Shown: piece after piece, positions 17,871 through 25,995 of the stretch
Layout: every line of letters begins with the position of its first letter
How positions within the stretch are numbered: the first letter of the stretch is position 1
Source: Sphingomonas sp. BT-65
Lineage (GTDB): Bacteria > Pseudomonadota > Alphaproteobacteria > Sphingomonadales > Sphingomonadaceae
DNA: 64,000 nt
Direction: 5' to 3'
Assembly (NCBI RefSeq): GCF_026107375.2
Contig: NZ_JAPCIA010000001.1
Location: 434,001-498,000, forward strand
The notes under the pieces: model-generated
Told to the model about the DNA's origin: nothing
The model's database searches: none
The model's input: only the letters and a program-made list of their open reading frames with translations
Program-made: the position numbers and the translations under genes

Positions 17871-18646
17871 CGGATCGCCAGTACCAGCAATGCCGCGAGC
17901 GGCGCCACCGGCACCAGCCCGTCGAGCCGGTCGAGCAGGCCGCCGTGACCCGGCAGCAGATTGCCCGAATCCTTGACCCCCGCACACCGCTTGAGCCAGC
18001 TCTCATAGAGGTCGCCCGCCTGCGCCAGCGCCGCCAGCAACGGCGTCGCCGCCGCGAGCCGCCAGTCGAGCCCCAGGCCGATCAGAACGAACGCGAACAG
18101 CCCTGCCGCCGTCACCCCGCCGAAGAAGCCGGCCCAGGTCTTGTTGGGGCTCACCGCGGGCAGCAGCTTGGGCCCGCCGATCGCGCGTCCCGCGAAATAG
18201 GCGCCGATGTCGCACGCCCAGACCAGCGCCATCGCCCAGAAGGCGAGCAGCAAGCCCTGATCCTGCGCGCGCAGCACCAGCAAAGCGAGCACCGGCAGCC
18301 CGACATAGACCTCGCCCGCGCCCAGCATCCCGTTGCGCGTGACGATCGCGACGAAGAACATCGCCCCGAGCACCAGCCCGAAGGCGAGGAACCCCGGCCC
18401 TGCCGCGATCGGCGCCATGATCGCGAGCGGCACGGTCAGCGCATATTGCGCGAGCTTGCGCTGCCGGGCATCCGCGCCGTGCAGCCCGCCCCATTCGTGG
18501 ATCATCAGGATCCCGACGACCGCCAGCAGCAGCCAGAAGGCGAAGCCGCCCCACCACAGCGCGGTCGCCGCCATCGCGACCAGCACCGCGCCGACCAGCG
18601 CGCGCGTCGGCAGATCGGCATTCTTCCGGGGCGGAACTTCGTTCAC
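17867..18646 (-). CDS. cdsA: Phosphatidate cytidylyltransferase
   Basis: Makes CDP-diacylglycerol from phosphatidate and CTP, the precursor of all membrane phospholipids (used by PssA at 24.2 kb). The GTG at 18646 overlaps the uppS stop (GTGA) and starts [19 protein letters not shown], giving 259 residues with about seven membrane helices. The C-terminal family signature is present as SPNKTWAGFFGGV and the final segment KDSGNLLPGHGGLLDRLDGL. Confidence 0.94.
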   Translation of the reverse strand: MNEVPPRKNADLPTRALVGAVLVAMAATALWWGGFAFWLLLAVVGILMIHEWGGLHGADARQRKLAQYALTVPLAIMAPIAAGPGFLAFGLVLGAMFFVAIVTRNGMLGAGEVYVGLPVLALLVLRAQDQGLLLAFWAMALVWACDIGAYFAGRAIGGPKLLPAVSPNKTWAGFFGGVTAAGLFAFVLIGLGLDWRLAAATPLLAALAQAGDLYESWLKRCAGVKDSGNLLPGHGGLLDRLDGLVPVAPLAALLVLAIR

Positions 18647-19383
18647 AAGCCTCCGAACCGGCGCTGCCGCTTGCCGAACTGCGCGATCGCATCGGCCAGC
18701 GCGGCACCGTCGAAATCGGGCCACAGCGTATCGACGAACAGCAGCTCGGCATAGGCCGCCTGCCACAGCAGGAAATTGGACAGCCGCTGCTCGCCTGAGG
18801 TACGGATCAGCAGGTCGAGCGGGGGCAGTCCGTGCGTGGTCAGCGCGTCGCCGAACATCGCGTCGTCGATCTGCGCCGGATCGAGCTCCCCGGCCTTGGC
18901 CGCCACCGCCAGCCGCCGCGCCGCCGCCACGATCTCGGCCTGCGCGCCATAGTTGAGCGCGATCACCAGCGTCGCCCCGCTATTCGCCGCCGTGCGCGCG
19001 ATCGCATCGTCGATCATCGCCACCAGGTCGTCCGACAGCGCATGATAGTCGCCGATCACGCGCAGCCGGACATTCTCGCCGACCAGGTCGCGCAGCTCGT
19101 TCTTGAGGAAGTGGCGCAGCAGGCCCATCAGGTCGCGCACTTCCTCCTCTGGCCGCCGCCAATTCTCCGACGAGAAGGCATAGAGCGTCAGCACCTCGAT
19201 GCCGAGCTCGCGCGCCGCCTTGGACACGCGCCGCACCGCCTCCACGCCTTGCTTGTGCCCGGCGAGCCGCGGCAGCCGCTTGGCCTTCGCCCAGCGGCCG
19301 TTGCCGTCCATGATGATCGCGACGTGGCGGGGAATCGCTTCGCCTTCCGGGTTGGCCGGGGCAGGCGCGGAGAGTGCGGTCAC
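18643..19383 (-). CDS. uppS: Undecaprenyl diphosphate synthase
   Basis: A cis-prenyltransferase that builds the C55 lipid carrier for peptidoglycan. The GTG at 19383 overlaps the frr stop (GTGA), giving 246 residues. The catalytic motif [19 protein letters not shown] puts Asp26 at its standard place, followed by [25 protein letters not shown] and the C-terminal [19 protein letters not shown] and [12 protein letters not shown]. Confidence 0.96.
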   Translation of the reverse strand: MTALSAPAPANPEGEAIPRHVAIIMDGNGRWAKAKRLPRLAGHKQGVEAVRRVSKAARELGIEVLTLYAFSSENWRRPEEEVRDLMGLLRHFLKNELRDLVGENVRLRVIGDYHALSDDLVAMIDDAIARTAANSGATLVIALNYGAQAEIVAAARRLAVAAKAGELDPAQIDDAMFGDALTTHGLPPLDLLIRTSGEQRLSNFLLWQAAYAELLFVDTLWPDFDGAALADAIAQFGKRQRRFGGL

Positions 19384-19937
19384 TTGCCGAGAATTTCCTT
19401 TTCCTTGGCCGCCGCCGCCGCGTCGATCTCGGCGATCGTGCTGTCGGTCAGCTTCTGCACGTCGCCCTCGTGGCGCTTGCGGTCGTCCTCGCCGAATTCG
19501 CCCTTCTTCTCGTCGTTCTTGAGGTTGTCCATGCCGTCGCGGCGCACGTTGCGCGCGGCGATACGGGCCTTCTCGGCATATTGGCCGGCGAGCTTGGCCA
19601 GCTCCTTGCGGCGCTCCTCGGTCAGGTCCGGGATCGGCAGGCGCAGATTCTGCCCGTCGACGATCGGGTTGAGGCCGAGCCCGGCCGAACGGATCGCCTT
19701 GTCGACCGGCCCGACATTGGACTTGTCCCACACCTGCACGCTCAGCATGCGCGGCTCGGGTGCGGAAACCGTCGCCACCTGGTTCAGCGGCATCATCGCG
19801 CCATAGACCTCGACCGTCACCGGATCGAGCAGCGACACGTTGGCGCGGCCCGTGCGCAGGCCGGAAAGGTCGTGTTTCAGCGCCTCGACCGCGCCGTGCA
19901 TGCGGCGCTCGAGGTCGGCCTTGTCATATGCGGCCAT
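19380..19937 (-). CDS. frr: Ribosome recycling factor
   Basis: Splits post-termination ribosomes together with EF-G. The 185-residue protein matches the family in length and in the segments [29 protein letters not shown] (broken here only for length), [19 protein letters not shown] and the three-helix bundle ending in AKEKEILGK. It starts 13 bases after pyrH and overlaps uppS by four bases. Confidence 0.96.
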   Translation of the reverse strand: MAAYDKADLERRMHGAVEALKHDLSGLRTGRANVSLLDPVTVEVYGAMMPLNQVATVSAPEPRMLSVQVWDKSNVGPVDKAIRSAGLGLNPIVDGQNLRLPIPDLTEERRKELAKLAGQYAEKARIAARNVRRDGMDNLKNDEKKGEFGEDDRKRHEGDVQKLTDSTIAEIDAAAAAKEKEILGK

Positions 19938-19950
19938 TGTCAGGCTCCTC

Positions 19951-20679
19951 TTATACAGATTGCGGATTGCGGACGATCGTCGAGGTGCCCTGTCCCTGCA
20001 GCACCGCCGCCAGATTGCCCTCGTCGCGGATGTTGAACACCACGATCGGAATGTCGTTGTCGCGGCACAAGGCCACCGCGGTCGCGTCCATGACCTTGAG
20101 GTTGTCGACCAGCACGCGGTCGAAGCTCAGCTCGTCGTAACGCGTCGCGTCGGGCACCTTCTTGGGGTCGGCATTGTACACGCCGTCGACACTGGTGCCC
20201 TTGAACAGCGCGTCGCAGTTCATCTCGGCCGCGCGCAGCGCCGCGGTGGTGTCGGTGGTGAAGAACGGCAGGCCGGTGCCCGCGGCGAAGATCACCACGC
20301 GGCCCTTCTCCATGTGCCGCATCGCCTTGCGCCGGATATACGGCTCGGACACGCTCGCCATCGGGATCGCCGACTGGACGCGCGTGTCGACGCCGAGCCT
20401 TTCCAGCGTGTTCTGCATCGCCAGCGCGTTCATCACCGTCGCCAGCATGCCCATGTAATCGGCGCTCGCCCGCTCGAAGCCCTGCGCCGCGCCGGCGAGG
20501 CCGCGGAAGATGTTGCCCCCGCCCACCACCATGCAGATCTCGAGGCCGGTCTCGGTCGCCGCCTTCACCTCGCGCGCGACGCGCTCGCAGGTTGCGGGGT
20601 CGATGCCGAACTGGCCCTGACCCATCAGCACCTCGCCCGACAGCTTGAGCAGGATTCGTTTGAAGCGCGGAGCGGTCAT
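19951..20679 (-). CDS. pyrH: UMP kinase
   Basis: Bacterial-type UMP kinase of the amino-acid kinase fold, acting in pyrimidine synthesis. The 242 residues show the phosphate-binding loop [24 protein letters not shown], the UMP site ([18 protein letters not shown] region) and [22 protein letters not shown] without interruption. It is the first gene of the frr-uppS-cdsA run; the 508 bases between it and tsf are occupied mainly by two small genes on the opposite strand. Confidence 0.96.
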   Translation of the reverse strand: MTAPRFKRILLKLSGEVLMGQGQFGIDPATCERVAREVKAATETGLEICMVVGGGNIFRGLAGAAQGFERASADYMGMLATVMNALAMQNTLERLGVDTRVQSAIPMASVSEPYIRRKAMRHMEKGRVVIFAAGTGLPFFTTDTTAALRAAEMNCDALFKGTSVDGVYNADPKKVPDATRYDELSFDRVLVDNLKVMDATAVALCRDNDIPIVVFNIRDEGNLAAVLQGQGTSTIVRNPQSV

Positions 20680-20817
20680 CTGGCCCTTGATTCTGTGGGT
20701 TGGTGGGAAGCGGCGCGGACCTTAGATGCGGCCTCGCGCAAAGCCAAGCGCAAGCCCGATTATTTGATCGCGGCCAGGGTGCGCCGATGCTAGCTTCCCG
20801 GCAGGGAGACTATCCGG

Positions 20818-20928
20818 ATGATCCGCCAGCTGCTCGCCGTCTCGATGCTGTTCGCCGCCACGCCGCTCCTCGCGCAGCACGGCAAGAACGAGATCGCGCG
20901 CTGCACGCTGGCGATCGGCATCCAGTAG
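20818..20928 (+). CDS. Putative 36-residue secreted peptide
   Basis: A very short frame whose product is MIRQLLAVSMLFAATPLLAQ followed by HGKNEIARCTLAIGIQ. The first 20 residues are a textbook signal peptide with a likely cut after ALAQ-type residues, leaving a 16-residue peptide with one Cys. A good ribosome site (AGGGAG) lies 10 bases upstream of the ATG. The next gene starts 10 bases after its stop, so the two look like one transcript. It may also be the remnant of a longer exported protein. No family recognised. Confidence 0.5.
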   Translation: MIRQLLAVSMLFAATPLLAQHGKNEIARCTLAIGIQ

Positions 20929-20938
20929 GAGCGGCGTG

Positions 20939-21127
20939 ATGCCCACCCACGCCCAGCTCGCCGCCAAGCTCCTGCGCGATGCCGCCACCTTCTTCCGCAA
21001 CGTCGGCGCGCAGAACCCCGATCTCGCCGAGGCGATGGACGAGAATGCCGCGGTCTATGAGCAGGTGGCCGACCTCACCGAAGCCGATCCCCTGCGCGAG
21101 CTGCCGCTCGACGACGATCCGGACTGA
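20939..21127 (+). CDS. Small acidic hypothetical protein
   Basis: A 62-residue protein beginning MPTHAQLAAKLLRDAATFFRNVG, mostly helical, with an acidic C-terminus (ADPLRELPLDDDPD). Similar small proteins occur in sphingomonads as far as I recall, but no function is known. ATG 20939 is preferred over the GTG three bases earlier because AGGAG (20927-20931) is then seven bases away. It sits convergent to tsf and interrupts the otherwise single-strand rpsB-tsf-pyrH-frr order. A hairpin terminator follows. Confidence 0.75.
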   Translation: MPTHAQLAAKLLRDAATFFRNVGAQNPDLAEAMDENAAVYEQVADLTEADPLRELPLDDDPD

Positions 21128-21135
21128 CGCAAAAA

Positions 21136-21163
21136 GGGCGCAGCCGCCGCAGCGGCCACGCCC
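21136..21163. terminator. Bidirectional hairpin between the small acidic gene and tsf
   Basis: GGGCG-CA-GCCG pairs with CGGC-CA-CGCCC around a 6-base loop. On the minus strand it is followed by TTTTTGCG, a good U-tract for tsf; on the plus strand by CTCTTGTT, a weaker one for the small gene. Confidence 0.75.
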
Positions 21164-21187
21164 CTCTTGTTCGCAAGCGAAGAGAGC

Positions 21188-22120
21188 TTAGCGGGTGATG
21201 CCCGCCGTCGCCGCGACTTCCGCGGCGAAGTCGCTCTCTTCCTTCTCGATGCCTTCGCCGAGCTGGAAGCGGACATAGTCCTTGAGCACGATCGAGGTGC
21301 CCGCGTCCTTGCCCGCCTTGGCGATGACGTCGGCGACCGGGGTCTTGCCGTCCATCACGAACAGCTGGCTGAGCAGCGCGTTCTCCTTGGCGAACTTCTT
21401 GACCGCGCCCTCGACCATCTTCTCGATGATGTCGGCGGGCTTGCCGCTCTCCGCTGCCTTCTCGCGGCCGATCGCGCGCTCGCGCTCGAGCACGTCCTGG
21501 TCGAGGCCGCTCTCGTCGAGCGCCAGCGGGAAGGCCGCGGCGATGTGCATCGCGATCTGCTTGCCCAGCGGCTCGAGCACGTCGACGCCGGCGTCGCTCT
21601 CGAGCGCGACCAGCACGCCGATCTTGCCGAGGCCCGGGGCAGCCGCGTTGTGGACGTACGGGATCACCGCGCCGTTGGTCACGTCGACCTTCTTCGCGCG
21701 GCGCAGCACCTGGTTCTCGCCGATCGTCGAGATGTTGGCGGTCAGCACGTCCTCGACCGTGCCGCCCTGCGGCAGCGCGGCCGCCTTGAGCGCGTCGATG
21801 TCGTCGATGCCCTGCTCCAGCGCCACCGCGGTCACGTCGCGCACGAAGCCCTGGAAGATCTCGTTCTTGGCGACGAAGTCGGTCTGCGAGTTGACCTCGA
21901 CCGCCACGCCCTTGGTGCCCGCGACGGCGACGCCGACCAGGCCTTCCGCGGCAGTGCGGCTCGACTTCTTGGCGGCAGCGGCCAGGCCCTTGGCGCGCAG
22001 CCAGTCGGCCGCGGCCTCGATGTCGCCATTGGTTTCCGCAAGCGCCTTCTTGCAGTCCATCATGCCGGCGCCGCTCTTCTCGCGCAGTTCCTTGACGGCT
22101 GCTGCAGTGATCTCGGCCAT
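21188..22120 (-). CDS. tsf: Translation elongation factor Ts
   Basis: Nucleotide exchange factor for EF-Tu. ATG 22120 gives [33 protein letters not shown]... , the UBA-like N-terminus, within a 310-residue protein of standard length. The central signature [23 protein letters not shown] (shown in part) contains the TDFV motif that contacts EF-Tu. It follows rpsB after 113 bases that contain a GC hairpin. Confidence 0.96.
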   Translation of the reverse strand: MAEITAAAVKELREKSGAGMMDCKKALAETNGDIEAAADWLRAKGLAAAAKKSSRTAAEGLVGVAVAGTKGVAVEVNSQTDFVAKNEIFQGFVRDVTAVALEQGIDDIDALKAAALPQGGTVEDVLTANISTIGENQVLRRAKKVDVTNGAVIPYVHNAAAPGLGKIGVLVALESDAGVDVLEPLGKQIAMHIAAAFPLALDESGLDQDVLERERAIGREKAAESGKPADIIEKMVEGAVKKFAKENALLSQLFVMDGKTPVADVIAKAGKDAGTSIVLKDYVRFQLGEGIEKEESDFAAEVAATAGITR

Positions 22121-22162
22121 GTCTAGTTCCTTGAGGTTAGCTGTTTGCTTCGAATATGGTGC

Positions 22163-22197
22163 GGGCGGGGCATTGCGAAAACCGCCCTGCCCCGCCC
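22163..22197 (-). terminator. 9-bp hairpin between rpsB and tsf
   Basis: GGGCGGGGC and GCCCCGCCC form a perfect 9-bp stem with a 17-base loop. No U-tract follows on the minus strand. Its place between rpsB and tsf suggests a partial terminator or a stability element that sets the ratio of S2 to EF-Ts. Confidence 0.45.
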
Positions 22198-22233
22198 CCA
22201 TTACGGTTCGATGACGTGGTAGGCGCCGGGCGC

Positions 22234-23130
22234 TTACGCGTCGATCTGGCGCTCGCCCTCGGCGGCCGTCTCCGGCTCGGTCGAGGCGGCCGGGGCTTCC
22301 GGCTCGGCTTCGACAACCGGGGCCGGCTCGGCCACCGCCTCGGCGGCAGGCGCCGCTTCCGGCTCGGCAGCCGCGGGCTCGGCCAGCGCGGCCTCGACCG
22401 GCGGCTCTTCCGCCGCGCCGAAGTCGGCGCCGCTCACCACCTGGGCGTGCTGGTTGCCGCGGGTCGCCGCGATGGCGATCGCTTCGCAGTACAGGCGGAT
22501 CGCACGGCTGGCGTCGTCATTCGCCGGAACCGGGAAGGCGATGCCGTCGGGCGACACGTTCGAATCGAGGATCGCGACGACCGGGATGCCCAGCGTGTTG
22601 GCTTCCTTGATCGCCAGCTCTTCCTTGTTGGCGTCGATCACGAACATGATGTCGGGGATGCCGCCCAGGTCGCGGATGCCGCCGAGCGACAGCTCGAGCT
22701 TGTCCTTCTCGCGGGTCAGGTTCAGCACTTCCTTCTTGGTCAGGCCGTGCGTGTCGCCCGAAAGCTGCTCCTCGAGCGTCTTGAGGCGCTTGATCGACTG
22801 GCTGATCGTCTTCCAGTTGGTGAGCATGCCGCCCAGCCAGCGGTGGTTGACGAAATGCTGGTTCGACTTGCGCGCCGCCTCGGCGATCGCGTCCTGCGCC
22901 TGGCGCTTGGTGCCGACGAACAGCACCTTGCCGCCGGCCGCGACGGTCGAGCTCACGAACTCCAGCGCGCGCGCGAACAGCGGCACGGTCTGCGAGAGGT
23001 CGATGATGTGGACGCCGTTGCGCTCGCCGAAGATGTAGGGCTTCATCTTCGGGTTCCAGCGGTGGGTCTGGTGACCGAAGTGCGCGCCCGATTCGAGCAG
23101 CTGCTGCATGGTGACGACAGGTGCCGCCAT
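22234..23130 (-). CDS. rpsB: 30S ribosomal protein S2 with long acidic tail
   Basis: Small-subunit protein S2. ATG 23130 is preceded by a perfect AAGGAG and starts [29 protein letters not shown] (first 20 residues diagnostic). The conserved body ends near residue 237 ([17 protein letters not shown]); about 60 further residues are almost only Ala, Glu and Pro ([20 protein letters not shown]). The extension makes the protein 298 residues instead of about 240. Such tails occur on alphaproteobacterial S2. Confidence 0.95.
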   Translation of the reverse strand: MAAPVVTMQQLLESGAHFGHQTHRWNPKMKPYIFGERNGVHIIDLSQTVPLFARALEFVSSTVAAGGKVLFVGTKRQAQDAIAEAARKSNQHFVNHRWLGGMLTNWKTISQSIKRLKTLEEQLSGDTHGLTKKEVLNLTREKDKLELSLGGIRDLGGIPDIMFVIDANKEELAIKEANTLGIPVVAILDSNVSPDGIAFPVPANDDASRAIRLYCEAIAIAATRGNQHAQVVSGADFGAAEEPPVEAALAEPAAAEPEAAPAAEAVAEPAPVVEAEPEAPAASTEPETAAEGERQIDA

Positions 23131-23158
23131 AGGGATAACTCCTTCCGGTTGAGCCTCT

Positions 23159-23214
23159 GGGAAGCGAGTGACCGTGAGCCGAACGGCTCGCAGCACCGGG
23201 TTATGATGCTTCCC
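23159..23214 (-). other. Possible structured 5' leader of rpsB
   Basis: Nested inverted repeats lie 29-84 bases upstream of the rpsB start: an outer stem GGGAAGC (23159-23165) with GCTTCCC (23208-23214) and an inner stem GAGCC-GAAC-GGCTC (23176-23189). Ribosomal proteins often bind such leaders to control their own synthesis; S2 is a known autoregulator in other bacteria. Whether this RNA is transcribed in full is inference. Confidence 0.35.
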
Positions 23215-23308
23215 ATGTGGGGTTGAGGCGGCGCCCTTAGCGGAGGCGGCGGAGAAAGGCAAGCGGGGCGCGCCACTCACGGCGATCCACTTTTGTTCCA
23301 AATCCGCA

Positions 23309-23337
23309 TTGACATTGGAACATCAGCGGAACATAAC
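23309..23337 (+). promoter_or_regulatory. Sigma-70 type promoter with an SOS (LexA) box in the spacer
   Basis: TTGACA (23309-23314), a 17-base spacer and CATAAC (23332-23337) make a strong promoter pointing right. Inside it, GAAC-ATCAGCG-GAAC (23318-23332) is an exact match to GAAC-N7-GAAC, the LexA operator known in alphaproteobacteria. LexA bound here would cover the spacer and the -10 start. The first gene downstream encodes a 73-residue membrane protein at 23430. Confidence 0.75.
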
Positions 23338-23429
23338 GCGTCCAACAGGCGGACATGGAACATGCGCCGCGCTCGAGCCCTCGGAGACCTTCAGGGATTC
23401 CAATGGCTTGATGAATCCGGGAGGCTCAC

Positions 23430-23651
23430 ATGGTCGCGCTGCTCGTTGCCCTGCTCTTCACCGCCGCCTTCGCGGTTTCGCTGTGGTCGATGTGGATCAC
23501 GATCCAGCCGCGCCTCTCCTATATGCGTGCGCTGCTCGCCGGCGACACCGTCCCGGCCCTCGCGCCTGCCGTGGCGCCACGCGTCCGCGCGGTCACGCGC
23601 CCTGTCACGGTCTCGACCATCGGCGCCCGCCCGCTCCGCGCGGCCGCCTGA
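23430..23651 (+). CDS. Small inner-membrane protein behind an SOS promoter
   Basis: Not recognised as a family. The 73 residues consist of one N-terminal membrane helix (VALLVALLFTAAFAVSLWSM, residues 2-21, then WITI) and a tail of about 48 residues that is rich in Arg, Pro, Ala and Val and has almost no acidic residues. GGGAGG lies five bases before the ATG. With an SOS box in its promoter, size and topology recall SOS-induced division inhibitors such as Caulobacter SidA, but I see no sequence similarity that would prove it. An 18-codon frame (23355-23411) in the leader might be a leader peptide. Confidence 0.7.
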   Translation: MVALLVALLFTAAFAVSLWSMWITIQPRLSYMRALLAGDTVPALAPAVAPRVRAVTRPVTVSTIGARPLRAAA

Positions 23652-23653
23652 TT

Positions 23654-23700
23654 CCCCTCCCTGGAAGGGAGGGGTTAGGGGTGGGTTGGCGCGCAGCGCC
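23654..23700 (+). repeat. Palindromic repeat, copy A
   Basis: CCCCTCCCT-GGA-AGGGAGGGG (23654-23674, 9-bp stem and 3-base loop) followed by the tail TTAGGGGTGGGTTGGC and GCGCAGCGCC. It starts three bases after the stop of the small membrane protein and ends just before the ribosome site of the DUF559 gene. Copy C repeats the palindrome and tail almost exactly. Confidence 0.85.
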
Positions 23701-23717
23701 ATTCGGAGGCTGGTTTC

Positions 23718-24128
23718 ATGCTCCGCCGCATCGATCCAGAGCTAACCCGCCGCGCCCGCGAACTGCGCAACAACCCAACACCGACCGAACTCGCCGTCTG
23801 GCATCGCATCTCCCGCTACCGCCCAGCCTTCACCCGACAGCTCGTCGTAGCGCCATTCATCATCGACCTCGTTTGCCGTTCCGCGCGTCTGGGAATCGAA
23901 TTTGATGGCAGCCAACATCGCGATATGGCCGAAGCCGACGCCCGGCGAACCCGCTATCTCCAACGCAAGGGCTGGCGCATCATCCGCCTCTGGAATTCGG
24001 ACGTTCTCGCCAATCCCGACGGCGCGACCCTGCACATTCTGGCGCAAGCCGCCGAGTGCCTCGGCGGTACCCACCCCCTACCCCTCCCTTCCAGGGAGGG
24101 GAGAGTCAGAGTTCCGCGTTACAAGTAA
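23718..24128 (+). CDS. DUF559 domain protein, Vsr-like nuclease fold
   Basis: A 136-residue DUF559 protein, a family related to very-short-patch-repair (Vsr) endonucleases with a PD-(D/E)XK-like core. Visible core: TPTELAVWHRI, FIIDLVCRSARLGIEFDGSQH with Asp50, Glu61, Asp63 and His67, then RRTRYLQRKGWRIIRLWNSDV. GGAGG lies eight bases before the ATG. Residues 119-136 (HPLPLPSREGRVRVPRYK) are encoded by palindrome copy B, so the gene runs into the repeat. Repeats flank it on both sides. The biological role of DUF559 proteins is not established. Confidence 0.85.
   Translation: MLRRIDPELTRRARELRNNPTPTELAVWHRISRYRPAFTRQLVVAPFIIDLVCRSARLGIEFDGSQHRDMAEADARRTRYLQRKGWRIIRLWNSDVLANPDGATLHILAQAAECLGGTHPLPLPSREGRVRVPRYK
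24068..24101 (-). repeat. Palindromic repeat, copy B (inverted, inside the DUF559 gene)
   Basis: The same palindrome (24081-24101, loop TCC) with its GGGTGGGT-type tail pointing the other way (24068-24080), that is, inverted relative to copies A and C. It codes in frame for PLPLPSREG at the end of the DUF559 protein. Confidence 0.82.
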
Positions 24129-24133
24129 TCGCT

Positions 24134-24180
24134 CCCCTCCCTGAAAGGGAGGGGCCGGGGATGGGTTGGCGCGCAGCTCC
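24134..24180 (+). repeat. Palindromic repeat, copy C
   Basis: CCCCTCCCT-GAA-AGGGAGGGG (24134-24154) and the tail CCGGGGATGGGTTGGC, GCGCAGCTCC. Same orientation as copy A. It fills the whole gap between the DUF559 stop and the pssA stop and ends exactly where the pssA TAA begins, so it may also end both convergent transcripts. Confidence 0.85.
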
Positions 24181-24936
24181 TTAACCGCTCGCCACCCGCC
24201 CACTCCGCCGATACGCCCGTACGCTGAACGGCAGCGTCACCAGATAGGCCACCGACACCACCGTCAGCGTCTGCCACGGCGCCGTCACCAGCGCCGCGAG
24301 CAGGATCGCGAGCCCCACCAGCGCCTCGAACCGCACATTGCGCCGCAGCCGCAGCGACTTCCACGAATAGGTGGCGAGGCTCGAGACCATCAGCAGCCCG
24401 ACGAATGCCACCCACGGCGTGACGATCCATGGCGAGCGCGCCAGCTCCTCGCCGCTCCACAGCCACACATAGAGCGGCAGCATCGCTAGCGCCGCGCCCG
24501 CCGGCGCCGGGATGCCCGTGAGATATCCCGCCAGCTTGCGCGGCTGCTCGGAGTCGATCTGCGAGTTGAACCGCGCCAGCCGCAATGCGCAGAACACGGC
24601 GAACAGCAACGCGATGATCCAGCCCAGCCGCGGCACGACCATCAGCGACCATAGATAGAGAATCAGCGCCGGCGCCACGCCGAACGAGATCGCGTCGGAC
24701 AGGCTGTCGAGCTCCGCCCCGAACTTGCTCTCGCCATGCATCATCCGCGCGATCTGGCCGTCGATGCCATCGAGCGCGGCGGCAAGCATGATCATCAACA
24801 CCGCGCGTTCCCAATCCTCCGCGATCGCGAAACGCACCCCGGTCAGGCCCGAGCACAGCGCCAGCGCGGTGATCGCATTGGGAAGCACCGCGCGCAGCGG
24901 AATGCCGCGCCGTTGCGATCGCGCCCTCAAAGCCAT
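24181..24936 (-). CDS. pssA: CDP-diacylglycerol--serine O-phosphatidyltransferase
   Basis: Makes phosphatidylserine from CDP-diacylglycerol and serine in the inner membrane. The 251-residue protein has several membrane helices and the CDP-alcohol phosphotransferase signature DGIDGQIAR, eight residues, GAELDSLSD, with all the required Asp residues. It is immediately downstream of psd on the same strand (24-base gap); the two enzymes act in sequence to give phosphatidylethanolamine. Confidence 0.95.
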   Translation of the reverse strand: MALRARSQRRGIPLRAVLPNAITALALCSGLTGVRFAIAEDWERAVLMIMLAAALDGIDGQIARMMHGESKFGAELDSLSDAISFGVAPALILYLWSLMVVPRLGWIIALLFAVFCALRLARFNSQIDSEQPRKLAGYLTGIPAPAGAALAMLPLYVWLWSGEELARSPWIVTPWVAFVGLLMVSSLATYSWKSLRLRRNVRFEALVGLAILLAALVTAPWQTLTVVSVAYLVTLPFSVRAYRRSGRVASG

Positions 24937-24960
24937 CGGCGCAAGCTCATCGAAGCTGCC

Positions 24961-25692
24961 TCACTGGGCGATGCCCTCGGCCACGATGCCGCCCTTGCGG
25001 CCGACCACCGTCTCGCCCGCGATGCAACGCTGGCCCAGCGCCACTTGCGCCGCATAGTCGTCGGGCAGGAACACGTCGACGCGGCTGCCGAAGCGGATCA
25101 GGCCGATGCGCTGCCCGGCCGCGACCATGTCGCCGGTCTTGACGAAGGTCACGATGCGCCGCGCCACCAGGCCGGCGATCTGGGTGAAGCCGACGCGCAG
25201 CCCGTCGCGGGTCTCGACCACGAAATGCTGGCGCTCATTCTCCTCGCTCGCCTTGTCGAGGTCGGCGTTGAGGAACTTGCCCGCGATATACACCACCTGG
25301 CGGATAGTCCCCGCTACGGGCGTGCGGTTGATGTGCACGTCGAACACGCTCATGAAGATCGAAACGCGCACCCGCGTCGCTTCGTTCAACCCGTCGGGTC
25401 CGGCGATCTCGCGCGGCACCGGCACGCGCTCGATCATCGTGACGAGGCCGTCGGCGGGCGAGACGATCAGCCCCTCCCCCTGCGGCGTCACGCGCACCGG
25501 ATCGCGGAAGAACGCCGCGACCCAGATGGTCACGCCGACCAGCAGGAATCCGAGCTCGTCCCAGATCGCGAACAGGAACAGCAGGGTGACCGCGGCGGAG
25601 ATAAGGACGTATTTGCGCCCCTCGGGGTGCACGGCGGGAAAGCGCCACTTGACCGTGTTGGTGACGACGGGCGGCTTGTCGAGTGAAGGCAT
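24961..25692 (-). CDS. psd: Phosphatidylserine decarboxylase
   Basis: Decarboxylates phosphatidylserine to phosphatidylethanolamine. At 243 residues it is the short type, made as a proenzyme that cuts itself to form a pyruvoyl group at the Ser of the motif [12 protein letters not shown] near residues 206-217. An N-terminal membrane segment ([24 protein letters not shown]) precedes the catalytic domain ([28 protein letters not shown]). It is the first gene of the psd-pssA pair; its promoter must lie in the gap before icd. Confidence 0.94.
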   Translation of the reverse strand: MPSLDKPPVVTNTVKWRFPAVHPEGRKYVLISAAVTLLFLFAIWDELGFLLVGVTIWVAAFFRDPVRVTPQGEGLIVSPADGLVTMIERVPVPREIAGPDGLNEATRVRVSIFMSVFDVHINRTPVAGTIRQVVYIAGKFLNADLDKASEENERQHFVVETRDGLRVGFTQIAGLVARRIVTFVKTGDMVAAGQRIGLIRFGSRVDVFLPDDYAAQVALGQRCIAGETVVGRKGGIVAEGIAQ

Positions 25693-25995
25693 GCTGGGGC
25701 TTTAGCCGCGTTCGCCTCCGCCTGACAATCGCTCGTCCCAACTTCCCTGTGCATGCCGCGGCTTGCAATGTTGGATTTGGCTTGCTTGGCTCGCCGCGCG
25801 GACGGCCGTGTCCGCCGCTCTTTGATATTCGAATGCGGATCAAGGCACGCTTGACGCCCGCGTTTAACCCCCGCGTTTTCGTCAACCTTGTCAATTTACT
25901 GAACGCTTGCGTATGTCAATTACCACTGGCTTGATCGCCCCGCCCCTTCCTCCTAGACGCACGGCCAAACCTCCCTCACGAACAGGAAAGCGAGC
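25693..25995. promoter_or_regulatory. Divergent control region between psd and icd
   Basis: No gene is seen in these 303 bases. The half near icd is richer in A+T and has three GTCAA motifs (25881, 25890, 25915); two of them are extended direct repeats, TGTCAATTTAC (25889) and TGTCAATTAC (25914). A possible icd promoter is TTGTCA (25888-25893), 18 bases, TATGTC. A ribosome site (AGGAAAG) precedes the icd ATG. The half near psd shows nothing recognisable. Confidence 0.4.

Noticed and set aside
23317..23342. GGAAC-N17-CGTC, similar to an EcfG general-stress promoter (GGAAC-N16/17-CGTT)
   Set aside because: The last base differs, and the same bases are explained by the SOS box and a good sigma-70 promoter.
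25683..25934. An 83-codon frame in the psd-icd gap
   Set aside because: It starts inside psd, has no ribosome site and no conserved features; the gap looks regulatory.
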